Assembly: GCF_947036855.1 (NCBI RefSeq)
Contig: NZ_CAMQRY010000002.1
Span: 19,556-83,555 of the forward strand
Direction: 5' to 3'
DNA: 64,000 nt
Source of the DNA: an uncultured Clostridium sp.
GTDB lineage: Bacteria > Bacillota > Clostridia > Clostridiales > Clostridiaceae
Part shown: piece after piece, positions 41,859-50,965 of the stretch
Layout of the letters: the number at the start of each line of letters is the position of its first letter
Numbering within the stretch: the first letter of the stretch is position 1
Program-made: the position numbers and the translations under genes
Notes under the pieces: generated by a model
What the model saw: the letters and a program-made list of their open reading frames with translations, nothing else
The model's database searches: none
What the model was told of the DNA's origin: nothing

Positions 41859-43052
41859 ATGAATATATTAGTAGTAAACTGTGGGAGCTCATCATTAAAA
41901 TATCAATTAATCGAAATGGCAAAGAAAGAAGTTTTAGCCTCAGGTGTAGTTGAGAGAATAGGAATTAAGGGATCTATTCTTACTCAAAAAGTTGATGGAA
42001 GGGAAAAATATATAGTTGAAAAAGAAATGAAAAATCATGAAGATGCAATACAAGTTGCACTTGATGCATTAGTGAGAAAAGAAACAGGCGTAATAAAGTC
42101 ATTAGATGAAATTAATGCGGTTGGTCATAGAGTTGTACATGGTGGAGAAAAATATGCTAGTTCTGTTTTAGTAAATGATGAAGTTATGAAAGACTTAGAA
42201 GAGTTTGCAAAACTTGCACCACTTCATAATCCACCTAATATAATTGGGATAGAAGCTTGTAAAGATTTAATGCCAAATATTCCAATGGTTGTAGTATTTG
42301 ATACTGCATTCCACCAAACAATGCCTAAGAAAGCTTTTGTATATGCACTTCCATATGAATTATATGAGAAGCATAATATTAGAAAGTATGGTTTCCATGG
42401 AACATCTCACAAATATGTTTCAGCTAAAGCAGCAGAATTTATAGGTAAAGATATGAAAGATTTAAAAATTGTAACATGTCATTTAGGAAATGGATCAAGT
42501 ATATCAGCTATTAAAAATGGTATATGTATAGAAACAACTATGGGATTCACACCACTTGATGGGCTTGTGATGGGAACTAGATGTGGAAGTATAGACCCAG
42601 CAGTTGTTACTTATTTAATAGAAGAACTTGGGTATACAGCACAAGAGGTAACAAGAATAATGAATAAAGAATCTGGAGTATTTGGAATTTCTGGAGTAAG
42701 TAGTGACTTTAGAGATATAGAAACTGCTGCGGCAGAAGGTAATGCAAGAGCTATTCTTGCACTTGAGATATTCCGTTATAAAGTTAAACAGTTTATAGGA
42801 AGCTGTGCTGTTGCAATGGCTGGAATTGATGTCTTAGTATTCACAGCAGGGGTTGGAGAAAATTCATGTGATGAGAGAGATGTAATTACAGATGGGTTAG
42901 AGTTCTTAGGGATTGAACTTGATCATGAAAAAAATAAAGTAAGAGGTAAACTTGCAGATATTGGTAAAGGAAGTTCAAGAGTTAAAATATTAGTAGTTCC
43001 AACAAATGAAGAACTTATGATAGCTATTGATACTTTAGAACTTGTTAAATAA
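41859..43052 (+). CDS. ackA: Acetate kinase
   Basis: [31 protein letters not shown]. Confidence 0.97.
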   Translation: MNILVVNCGSSSLKYQLIEMAKKEVLASGVVERIGIKGSILTQKVDGREKYIVEKEMKNHEDAIQVALDALVRKETGVIKSLDEINAVGHRVVHGGEKYASSVLVNDEVMKDLEEFAKLAPLHNPPNIIGIEACKDLMPNIPMVVVFDTAFHQTMPKKAFVYALPYELYEKHNIRKYGFHGTSHKYVSAKAAEFIGKDMKDLKIVTCHLGNGSSISAIKNGICIETTMGFTPLDGLVMGTRCGSIDPAVVTYLIEELGYTAQEVTRIMNKESGVFGISGVSSDFRDIETAAAEGNARAILALEIFRYKVKQFIGSCAVAMAGIDVLVFTAGVGENSCDERDVITDGLEFLGIELDHEKNKVRGKLADIGKGSSRVKILVVPTNEELMIAIDTLELVK

Positions 43053-43068
43053 AAAGTTCTAAAATGAC

Positions 43069-43097
43069 TTGACTTTTAAAGGGTAAGTTTATATAAT
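43069..43097 (+). promoter_or_regulatory. SigA-type promoter of yceD-rpmF: TTGACT-N17-TATAAT
   Basis: Hexamers at 43069-43074 and 43092-43097. Confidence 0.85.
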
Positions 43098-43133
43098 AAT
43101 ACTTGTGTTATTTACACGTTACTATAATGATTT

Positions 43134-43165
43134 AGGAGTGTGAGGGTGATTAGTCACCGAATCTT
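43134..43165 (+). promoter_or_regulatory. yceD leader: SD AGGAG (43134-43138), hairpin GGTGA-TTAG-TCACC (43145-43158), 7 nt, ATG 43166
   Basis: Direct reading of leader. Confidence 0.55.
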
Positions 43166-43660
43166 ATGGAATTAAACTTTACAGATTTAAGTACAAAAAA
43201 GGAAATAAGAAAACCTATAGATCTTATAGTTAATGAAGATACTATAAATCTTCAAGGTGAAGAAATTAAAGTATTAGAAGCAATTACATTCAAAGGAACA
43301 GCTATAATAGCAGATGAAATTATCACTTTAGGTGGTAATATTACAGCTAAGCTAGAATTAGAATGTTCAAGATGCTTGAATAATTTTTCATTTGATGTTA
43401 TAACTGATATTGATGAAAAGTTTTCAAATAATTTAAAAGAAGATGAATCTATTGCTTTAGTAGAAGGAGATAGCATTGATATCTCTGATGCGATAGTAAG
43501 TAATGTAATTTCAACCTTACCTATAAAAAGAATTTGTGAAGAACAATGCAAAGGCTTATGTCAAAATTGCGGTGCTGATTTAAACCTACATAAGTGCCAA
43601 TGTGATGATTCAAATATAGATATTAGATTTGAAATGCTTAAGAATTTGTTCGATCAATAA
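43166..43660 (+). CDS. yceD: YceD family protein (DUF177)
   Basis: ECSRCL...C..QCKGLCQNCGADLN; followed by rpmF. Confidence 0.93.
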   Translation: MELNFTDLSTKKEIRKPIDLIVNEDTINLQGEEIKVLEAITFKGTAIIADEIITLGGNITAKLELECSRCLNNFSFDVITDIDEKFSNNLKEDESIALVEGDSIDISDAIVSNVISTLPIKRICEEQCKGLCQNCGADLNLHKCQCDDSNIDIRFEMLKNLFDQ

Positions 43661-43673
43661 GGAGGTGTAATCA

Positions 43674-43859
43674 ATGGGAAATCCAACAAGAAAGATGTCA
43701 AAATCTAAAAGAGATTCTAGAAGAGCTCAAACTTATAAGTTAAGTGCACCTACAATAGTAGCATGCCCTAACTGTGGAGAAATGAAAGTGCCACACAGAG
43801 TATGTAAGAGTTGTGGGAATTATAACGGTAAAGAAATAATTGCAGTAACTGCAGAATAA
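43674..43859 (+). CDS. rpmF: 50S ribosomal protein L32
   Basis: [37 protein letters not shown]. Confidence 0.97.
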   Translation: MGNPTRKMSKSKRDSRRAQTYKLSAPTIVACPNCGEMKVPHRVCKSCGNYNGKEIIAVTAE

Positions 43860-43863
43860 TAAA

Positions 43864-43890
43864 GAAAGTCTTTGGACTTTCTTTTCTTTT
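43864..43890 (+). terminator. Terminator after rpmF
   Basis: GAAAGTC-tttg-GACTTTC then T-rich. Confidence 0.65.
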
Positions 43891-43922
43891 ATATTTATAT
43901 AAAATAAAAAGGGGTGGAAATA

Positions 43923-44915
43923 ATGAGAATAGCAATTGATGCAATGGGTTCTGATAACTCGCCAAGTGCAGAAATTCAAGGATGTATACAAGCATTAAAA
44001 GAATTTTCTGATATTCATATGGTTATTTCAGGTAAAGAAGATGAAATTTCAAAAGAATTATCTAAATTTGAATATGATAAGAGTAGAATTAGTGTAGTTA
44101 ATGCTACTGAAGTTATATCACCAAATGAAGAACCAGTAAGAGCTTTAAAGCAAAAAAAAGATTCAAGTTTAGTTAAAGCATTAAACTTAGTTAAAAGTGG
44201 AGACTGTGATGCTGTGTTATCAGCAGGAAGCACAGGCGCATTTCTAGCTGGGTCTACTTTAATTGTTGGAAGAATTAAAGGTATAAAAAGACCAGCACTT
44301 GCACCGGTTATGCCAGGTAAAAATGGTCCATTTATGATAATTGATGCTGGGGCAAATGTTGACTCAAAAGCACAATTTTTAGTTCAATTTGCTAAAATGG
44401 GAGAAATATATTTTAAAACAGTTTTAGGTACTGAAAATCCTAAAGTTGGTTTAGTTAACATTGGAGCAGAAGAAGAAAAAGGTAATGAACTTACAAAAGA
44501 AGCACATAAACTATTAAAGGCAGAAGACGATATTAACTTTATAGGGAATGTTGAGCCAAGAGATGTTTCAACAGGAGATATTGAAGTTTTAGTTTGTGAT
44601 GGGTTTGTTGGTAACACAATACTGAAAATGTATGAAGGAACAGCAAAAACAATATTAACTATGATAAAAGAAGAAATTATGAGTTCATTTATTTCTAAGG
44701 TTGGAGCAGTATTCCTTTCAGGAACATTCAAAAAACTTAAAAAGAAGATGGATTATAAAGAATATGGTGGAGCACCATTTTTAGGTGTTAATGGTATTTG
44801 TATTAAAGCGCATGGAAGCTCAGATGCTAAGGCATTTAAAAATGCAATAGGTCAAGCAAGAAAGTTTTATAACAATAATTTAATAGAGAAAATAAAATCA
44901 GAGATAGAAAATTAA
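43923..44915 (+). CDS. plsX: Phosphate acyltransferase PlsX (start moved to ATG 43923)
   Basis: [28 protein letters not shown]. Confidence 0.95.
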   Translation: MRIAIDAMGSDNSPSAEIQGCIQALKEFSDIHMVISGKEDEISKELSKFEYDKSRISVVNATEVISPNEEPVRALKQKKDSSLVKALNLVKSGDCDAVLSAGSTGAFLAGSTLIVGRIKGIKRPALAPVMPGKNGPFMIIDAGANVDSKAQFLVQFAKMGEIYFKTVLGTENPKVGLVNIGAEEEKGNELTKEAHKLLKAEDDINFIGNVEPRDVSTGDIEVLVCDGFVGNTILKMYEGTAKTILTMIKEEIMSSFISKVGAVFLSGTFKKLKKKMDYKEYGGAPFLGVNGICIKAHGSSDAKAFKNAIGQARKFYNNNLIEKIKSEIEN

Positions 44916-44948
44916 TATAATTTTATTAAAATTATTAAGGTTGTAATA

Positions 44949-44977
44949 TTGACGAATTGGAATATATATAATAATAT
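44949..44977 (+). promoter_or_regulatory. Promoter of acpP-rnc: TTGACG-N17-TAATAT
   Basis: Hexamers at 44949-44954 and 44972-44977. Confidence 0.75.
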
Positions 44978-45006
44978 CTATATAGGTTAATATAGGAGGT
45001 GAGTTT

Positions 45007-45240
45007 ATGATATTTGATAAAGTTAAAGAAATAATAGCGGAAAAGTTATCTGTAGAGATATCAAGTTTAACTATGGAGTCAACTTTTGTTGATGATTTAG
45101 GAGCGGATTCTTTAGATGTAGTTGAGCTTATTATGTCTCTTGAAGAAGAGCTTGAGATGGAAATACCAGATGAAGATGCTGCTGATTTTACAACAGTTGG
45201 GGATGTAGTTGAGTATATTAAGGCGCATAATGAAAATTAA
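45007..45240 (+). CDS. acpP: Acyl carrier protein
   Basis: [22 protein letters not shown]. Confidence 0.97.
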   Translation: MIFDKVKEIIAEKLSVEISSLTMESTFVDDLGADSLDVVELIMSLEEELEMEIPDEDAADFTTVGDVVEYIKAHNEN

Positions 45241-45243
45241 GTA

Positions 45244-45270
45244 AATCCCGCTAAATTGCGGGATTTTGTT
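45244..45270 (+). terminator. Terminator/attenuator between acpP and rnc
   Basis: AATCCCGC-taaatt-GCGGGATT-TTGTTT. Confidence 0.85.
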
Positions 45271-45286
45271 TATTTTAAAAGTAATT

Positions 45287-45331
45287 AGGTTTATTCTTGA
45301 ATTTGTCACGGGCAAACTGAAGAATAAACCT
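45287..45331 (+). promoter_or_regulatory. Rod-like hairpin in rnc leader
   Basis: AGGTTTATTCTT (45287-45298) / AAGAATAAACCT (45320-45331), 12-bp perfect; inner TTTG/CAAA; loop TCACGGG. Confidence 0.8.
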
Positions 45332-45348
45332 TGAGGAGTGAGGTTCAA

Positions 45349-46062
45349 ATGAAAGATTTAACAATAAAAGATTTAGAACAAAAGGTTGGAGTAGAGTTTA
45401 TAAATAAAGGCTTATTAATAACAGCACTTACACATAGTTCGTTTGCTAATCAATATAAAGATGTAAAGTATAATGAAAGACTAGAGTTTCTTGGAGATTC
45501 AGTATTACAATTAACGGTTACAGAACATTTATATAATAATTATAAAGATAAATCAGAGGGAGAACTTACAAAGATAAGAGCTTTAATAGTTTGTGAAAAT
45601 TCTCTTTATGAAATAGCAAAAGATATGAAACTTGGAAAGATAATAAGAATGAGTAAAGGTGAAGAGCTAACTGGTGGTAGAGAAAGAATTTCTATACAGG
45701 CAGATTGTGTTGAGGCACTTATTGCATCGATTTATCTTGATAAAGGAATTGAAGTTGCTAAAGAATTTATCTTAAAACATTTTAGTGATGTTATAAGTAA
45801 AGCAATAAATGAAGAGATAATTTTAGATTTTAAAACTAGACTTCAAGAAGTTCTTCAAAAGAACGGAGAAGTTGATATAAATTATGAACTTATAAGACAT
45901 GAAGGACCACCACACAGAAGATGTTTCTTTACACATGTTAAGATAAATGGAACTGTTATGGGAATCGGAGAAGGTTTTAGTAAAAAAGAAGCTGAGCAGA
46001 GTTCTGCAAAACAAGCATTAGAAGAGGTGGATAAAAAAAATTGGGAAAAAGACATTATATAA
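45349..46062 (+). CDS. rnc: Ribonuclease III (start moved to ATG 45349)
   Basis: NERLEFLGDSVL signature, C-terminal dsRBD. Confidence 0.96.
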   Translation: MKDLTIKDLEQKVGVEFINKGLLITALTHSSFANQYKDVKYNERLEFLGDSVLQLTVTEHLYNNYKDKSEGELTKIRALIVCENSLYEIAKDMKLGKIIRMSKGEELTGGRERISIQADCVEALIASIYLDKGIEVAKEFILKHFSDVISKAINEEIILDFKTRLQEVLQKNGEVDINYELIRHEGPPHRRCFFTHVKINGTVMGIGEGFSKKEAEQSSAKQALEEVDKKNWEKDII

Positions 46063-47129
46063 TTCCGATATTTGTTCCACATGAAGGTTGTCCTCATGAT
46101 TGTGCATTTTGTAATCAAGCAAGAATAACAGGTGAGGAAACAGAGGAAGCAGTTAAAGGACCAAAATTTAAATTTGAAAATGGCGTAAATGCAAAATTTG
46201 TTCGTGATACGGTTGAAGAGTATTTAGAAACAATACAAATGGAGAAGGATACAACTCTTGAAATATCTTTCTTTGGTGGTACATTTACAGCTGTTGATAT
46301 AACAAAACAGAGAAGATTACTATCTGTTGCAAAAGAATATAAAGAAAAAGGGACTATAGACTATATTAGACTGTCTACAAGACCTGATTATATAGATAAA
46401 GATATCTTAGATCATTTAAAGAGCTTTAATGTAGATATAATAGAACTTGGAGTTCAATCTTTAGATGAAGAAGTTTTAATAAAATCTACAAGAGGTCATA
46501 CAGCAGGGCAAGTTGAAGTAGCATCAAAACTTATTAAAGATTATGGTTTTACTTTAGGTCATCAGATAATGCTTGGTCTGCCTAGTGATACTAGAGAAAG
46601 AGATATTGAAACTACAAAAAAATCTATAGCTATGAAGCCCGAGATTTGTAGAATATACCCAACACTAACTATAAAGGATACTGCTATGGAGTATATGTAT
46701 AATAATGGTCTATATACACCATACACTTTAGATGAATGTGTTGATATAGCTAAAGAATGTTATAAGTTATTTATAGATGCAAATGTTAATGTTATAAGAG
46801 TTGGTCTTCAAGCAACTGATAATATTACAGCTGGAGAAGATGTTATAGCAGGACCATTCCATCCAGCATTTAGAGAACTTGTTGAATCAAGTATTTTAAA
46901 TGATAAAATATTTGAAATTGTAACAAAACAAAAGGAAGTAAAAAATATTAGAATAGAAATAAGCAATAGAAGTGTTTCAAAATTATATTCTGATAAAAAA
47001 AGATACTTTAAAGATATGATTTCAAAAACTAAAATAAATAATATTTCTGTAAAAGTTATAAATGATTTTAAAAGTAATTATTTAAATTTATATTTAGATG
47101 GAATTTTATTTGAAGTAGAAATAATATAG
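46041..47129 (+). CDS. Elp3-like radical SAM protein without GNAT domain (TTG start inside rnc 3' end)
   Basis: HEGCPHDCAFCNQ, FFGGTFTA; conserved rnc-radSAM-smc position in clostridia. Confidence 0.88.
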   Translation: MGKRHYIIPIFVPHEGCPHDCAFCNQARITGEETEEAVKGPKFKFENGVNAKFVRDTVEEYLETIQMEKDTTLEISFFGGTFTAVDITKQRRLLSVAKEYKEKGTIDYIRLSTRPDYIDKDILDHLKSFNVDIIELGVQSLDEEVLIKSTRGHTAGQVEVASKLIKDYGFTLGHQIMLGLPSDTRERDIETTKKSIAMKPEICRIYPTLTIKDTAMEYMYNNGLYTPYTLDECVDIAKECYKLFIDANVNVIRVGLQATDNITAGEDVIAGPFHPAFRELVESSILNDKIFEIVTKQKEVKNIRIEISNRSVSKLYSDKKRYFKDMISKTKINNISVKVINDFKSNYLNLYLDGILFEVEII

Positions 47130-47130
47130 A

Positions 47131-47172
47131 AAATTAAGCCCTAGATGTTTATCTAGGGCTTAATTTTTAATA
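47131..47172 (+). terminator. Terminator after radical SAM gene
   Basis: AAATTAAGCCCTAGAT-gttt-ATCTAGGGCTTAATTT 16-bp perfect stem. Confidence 0.92.
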
Positions 47173-47236
47173 TTAAATAGAAATAGATATCTACTTATGT
47201 TAAGATATGTTTATAGAGTTTTAAGGGGTGTATTTT

Positions 47237-47329
47237 ATGAGAGAAGCTACTAGAAAAAAGATGGCAAGAGGGATGGCAAGTATAATTGCATTTATAATGA
47301 TACTTATGCTTGGAGCATCACTTGTATAA
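47237..47329 (+). CDS. 30-aa single-TM miniprotein MREATRKKMARGMASIIAFIMILMLGASLV
   Basis: SD aaggggtg 6-7 nt upstream, ATG to TAA open; basic N-terminus and hydrophobic helix; not in ORF track (too short). Confidence 0.7.
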   Translation: MREATRKKMARGMASIIAFIMILMLGASLV

Positions 47330-47341
47330 AATAAGTTTGGG

Positions 47342-47384
47342 AGGAGGAGTCAATCTTTAATGGGTTTTAGATTGACTAGTTTTT
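47342..47384 (+). promoter_or_regulatory. smc leader: SD AGGAGG (47342-47347), 9-bp hairpin (47348-47377), 7 nt, ATG
   Basis: AGTCAATCT (47348-47356) / AGATTGACT (47369-47377). Confidence 0.75.
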
Positions 47385-50300
47385 ATGTTTTTAAAATCTC
47401 TTGAGGTAAGAGGCTTTAAGTCTTTTGCAGATAAGACTGAGCTTAAGTTTGATAAAGGAATTACAGCTGTTGTAGGGCCTAATGGAAGTGGTAAAAGTAA
47501 TGTTTCGGATGCTGTAAGATGGGTTCTAGGAGAGCAAAATGCTAGAACACTTAGAGGGTCAAAAATGGAAGATATCATTTTTACAGGTACAGAATACAGA
47601 AAAGCTATAGGTATAGCTAGTGTATCACTTACTTTAGATAATTCTGATGAAAGTCTGCCGATTAATTTTAATGAAGTAAAAGTAACTAGAAGAATATATA
47701 GGTCTGGTGAGAGTGAATATCTTATAAATAATTCTACTTGTAGGCTTAAAGATATAGTTAATCTTTTTATGGATACAGGTATAGGTAAAGAAGGATATTC
47801 ACTTATAGGACAAGGTAAAATAGATGCTATATTAAGTGGAAAATCAGAAGATAGAAGAGCTCTTTTAGAAGAGGCTGCTGGTATAGTTAAGTATAAAACA
47901 AGAAAAGGTGAAGCTGAAAGAAAACTTAAAAATACAGCTGATAACCTAACTAGAATTAACGATATTGCTTATACGTATGAGGAAAGGTTAATTCCTCTTA
48001 AAGAGGAAAAGAAAAAAGCAGAGAAGTATATAGAACTTGCAACTTTACTTAAGGAAAAGGATGTAAATCTCCTTATAAGCAATATAGTAAATATTAATAT
48101 AAAACTTAAAGAAAAAGAAAGTTTTATATTAAATCTTGAAAAAAATAATGATATCGAAAAAGAAAAAAATAAAAATGCTAGAGAAAACTTAAAAAATCTT
48201 AGGGCTGATCTTGAAAGATTAGAGTTTGAGAATGCTAATAAGAATAAAACTTATTTAGAGAAAAAAGAGAGTATAGCACTTGCAAAATCAGAAATTTTAC
48301 TTTTGAAAGAAAGAATTAAAAGTTATGAAGATATTATTTTGAAAGCCAATATAGAGCTTGAGTTTAATAATAATAAAATATCTAATATAACTGAGGAAAT
48401 TAAAGAATTAAGAAGCAATATAGATATTAAATCTAAAGAAGTTATAGAAAATAAAGAAATATTAACTTCGTATATTGATAAAAAAAGTAAAATAGCAAAA
48501 GAAATTGAAGATAAAAACTTAGAAATAAATGCAATTAAGCAAAAAGATATTGAAAGTTTAAAGATTCAATCAGAATATTTAAGTAAAAAAGGTGTATTTG
48601 AAAGTAAGATAGAAGGATTTACTGAAAATTTAAAGTCTATGAAAATAAATTTAGATAGAAATGAATCTGCTATTAAAATAACTAATTTAACTAAAATTAA
48701 TTTTGAAAAAGATTTAAATGAAATAAAAGCTATTTGTGAAAAAAATATTTTAGATAGAAATACTAAAAGCAAGATTATAGAAATAAGTAGAAATTCTTTA
48801 GATGAGAAAAACACAGAGTATACTAAAAAGAATTTAGAAATAAGTAAACTTGAAACAAGTAGAGATATGCTTAAAAATCTTGAAAGTTCGTATGAAGGAT
48901 ATAATATATCTGTTAAAAAGCTTATGAGCCATATAAATAGCAATAAAATTAGTTTGGATATAGATGATTCTGTTATTCTTGGAGAGATTATTAAGGCTAA
49001 ATCAGGCTTTGAGGTTGCTATAGAAACATCGCTTGGTGGAGCAATCTCGAATATAGTGACAAAAGATGAATTTGTTGCAAAAAAGATGATAGAGTATCTT
49101 AAAAGTAATAAACTAGGAAGAGCTACATTTTTACCATTATCAATAATTAAAGGTAAAAAAATTATTATTGAAAGTTCTTATAAAATGATAAATGGTTATT
49201 TAGGGATTGCATCAGAACTTGTTAAATTTGACTCAAAGTATGAAAATATAGTTAATTATGCACTTGGTAGAACTATTATATGTAAAGATATTGATTGTGC
49301 ACTAAGCTTTTCAAAGGCTACATCATATAGATATAGAGTTGTAACTTTAGATGGTGAAGTGATAAATGCTGGTGGTGCATTAACTGGTGGTAGTACATAT
49401 CAGAAAAATATGGGGATAATTTCAAGGAAAAAAGAAATTGAAAATTTAATTTTAAAAATTGAAGTAAATAAAACTATATTAGGTGAGATTGTTACTAGTA
49501 AAAACAATATGTTCAAAGAGATGAAGCATGAAGAAGGAAAATTAATTGAGCTAAATAAAGTAATAAAAAATAATGAAATAGAAGTTTTAAATCTTAGCAA
49601 TGAGGTTAAAAAAGTTTCAAGTGATTTATTCAATATAAGAATAAGCAGTAAAAATTTAATTTTAGAAAACAGTAATATAGAGTCAAAGGTAGAATTATTA
49701 GTAATTGAACTAAATAGTTTAGAAATTAAATATAATAAAATTCAGAGAATAGACAACGTTAGTGAAGTATTACTTAAAGATTTAAGTGATGAAGTTTATG
49801 ATTTGATTAAAAATAAAGAAAAGCTTGATAATGATATTATGAATATTAAAATAAAGCTAGTTGAATTTAATGAATTTATTGATTCTAAGAATAAAGTTAT
49901 TATAAGAAATGATAATGATGTAACTGAAATTAATAAGCAAATTGGAGAAATTATTTGTGAAAAAAATGCTAGCATAAATAAAAAAGAAACTAGTAATAAT
50001 AAGATAATAGAAAGCAGTTCATTTATAAATTATGAGGGAGAAAAACTTTTAAGTTTTGACAATAAAGCTAAGGATTTTGAAATTTATAGAGCGAAAATGA
50101 AAGAAAAGCTTAATAAAATTGAAAGTGATGTTGAACTTTTAACTCTGAGTATTGCAAAAAATGAAGAGGAAATACACAAAAATAAAATAGTGTATACTAG
50201 AAGTGAAGCTGATGAGAATAATTCAAAGTTAAAGCTTGAAGAAGATTATAAGGTTGATATAGATGATGAAATAGAGAAGTTTATACCAATAGATGATATA

Positions 50301-50948
50301 GAAAAATATAAATTATCTATTTATTCATTAAAATCAAGAATAAGCTCACTTGGTACAGTTAATACAAATGCGATTGAAGAATTTAAAGAGTTATCTGAAA
50401 AATATGAGTTTTTAGTTAGTGAAAAATCAGATTTAGATAAGGCAAAAGAAGAACTTATTGGTATTATAGAAGATATGACATCTAAGATGAAAGTTATATT
50501 TAGAAAAAACTTTAATATTTTAAATATTAATTTTGATGCTACTTTCAAGGAATTATTTAAAGGTGGCTCTGCTAAACTTATATTAGATGAGTCAGATGAA
50601 CTTGGTGGAGATATAGAAATAAGAGTTCAACCACCAGGGAAAAAAATTCAAAATATTAATTTAATGTCAGGTGGAGAGAAGGTATTATCTGCTATAGCGT
50701 TATTATTTGCTATACTTAGAATGAAACCAACACCATTCTGTATATTAGATGAGATTGAAGCAGCACTTGATGATGCTAATGTAAATAGATATGCAGAGTT
50801 TTTAAGTGAATTTTCTGATAGTATACAATTTATTGTAATAACACATAGAAAAGGAACTATGGAAGTTGCTGATGTAATGTATGGAGTAACAATGGAGGAA
50901 AAAGGTATTTCTAAAGTTGTTTCTGTAGATTTAAATAAAAAGAATTAA
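47385..50948 (+). CDS. smc: Chromosome segregation protein SMC
   Basis: MFLKSLEVRGFKSFADKTELKF, GPNGSGKSN, hinge, LMSGGEKVLSAIALLFA. Confidence 0.97.
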   Translation: MFLKSLEVRGFKSFADKTELKFDKGITAVVGPNGSGKSNVSDAVRWVLGEQNARTLRGSKMEDIIFTGTEYRKAIGIASVSLTLDNSDESLPINFNEVKVTRRIYRSGESEYLINNSTCRLKDIVNLFMDTGIGKEGYSLIGQGKIDAILSGKSEDRRALLEEAAGIVKYKTRKGEAERKLKNTADNLTRINDIAYTYEERLIPLKEEKKKAEKYIELATLLKEKDVNLLISNIVNINIKLKEKESFILNLEKNNDIEKEKNKNARENLKNLRADLERLEFENANKNKTYLEKKESIALAKSEILLLKERIKSYEDIILKANIELEFNNNKISNITEEIKELRSNIDIKSKEVIENKEILTSYIDKKSKIAKEIEDKNLEINAIKQKDIESLKIQSEYLSKKGVFESKIEGFTENLKSMKINLDRNESAIKITNLTKINFEKDLNEIKAICEKNILDRNTKSKIIEISRNSLDEKNTEYTKKNLEISKLETSRDMLKNLESSYEGYNISVKKLMSHINSNKISLDIDDSVILGEIIKAKSGFEVAIETSLGGAISNIVTKDEFVAKKMIEYLKSNKLGRATFLPLSIIKGKKIIIESSYKMINGYLGIASELVKFDSKYENIVNYALGRTIICKDIDCALSFSKATSYRYRVVTLDGEVINAGGALTGGSTYQKNMGIISRKKEIENLILKIEVNKTILGEIVTSKNNMFKEMKHEEGKLIELNKVIKNNEIEVLNLSNEVKKVSSDLFNIRISSKNLILENSNIESKVELLVIELNSLEIKYNKIQRIDNVSEVLLKDLSDEVYDLIKNKEKLDNDIMNIKIKLVEFNEFIDSKNKVIIRNDNDVTEINKQIGEIICEKNASINKKETSNNKIIESSSFINYEGEKLLSFDNKAKDFEIYRAKMKEKLNKIESDVELLTLSIAKNEEEIHKNKIVYTRSEADENNSKLKLEEDYKVDIDDEIEKFIPIDDIEKYKLSIYSLKSRISSLGTVNTNAIEEFKELSEKYEFLVSEKSDLDKAKEELIGIIEDMTSKMKVIFRKNFNILNINFDATFKELFKGGSAKLILDESDELGGDIEIRVQPPGKKIQNINLMSGGEKVLSAIALLFAILRMKPTPFCILDEIEAALDDANVNRYAEFLSEFSDSIQFIVITHRKGTMEVADVMYGVTMEEKGISKVVSVDLNKKN

Positions 50949-50965
50949 CAAAAGGAGAAATGAAT

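Noticed and set aside
43740-43995. Two overlapping minus-strand ORFs across rpmF/plsX
   Set aside because: Mutually overlapping frames over a conserved r-protein gene and a terminator; spurious.
48566-48943. Minus-strand 125-aa Leu/Ser/Phe-rich ORF antisense to smc coiled coil
   Set aside because: Antisense of Lys/Glu/Asn-rich coiled coil gives hydrophobic-looking artefacts.
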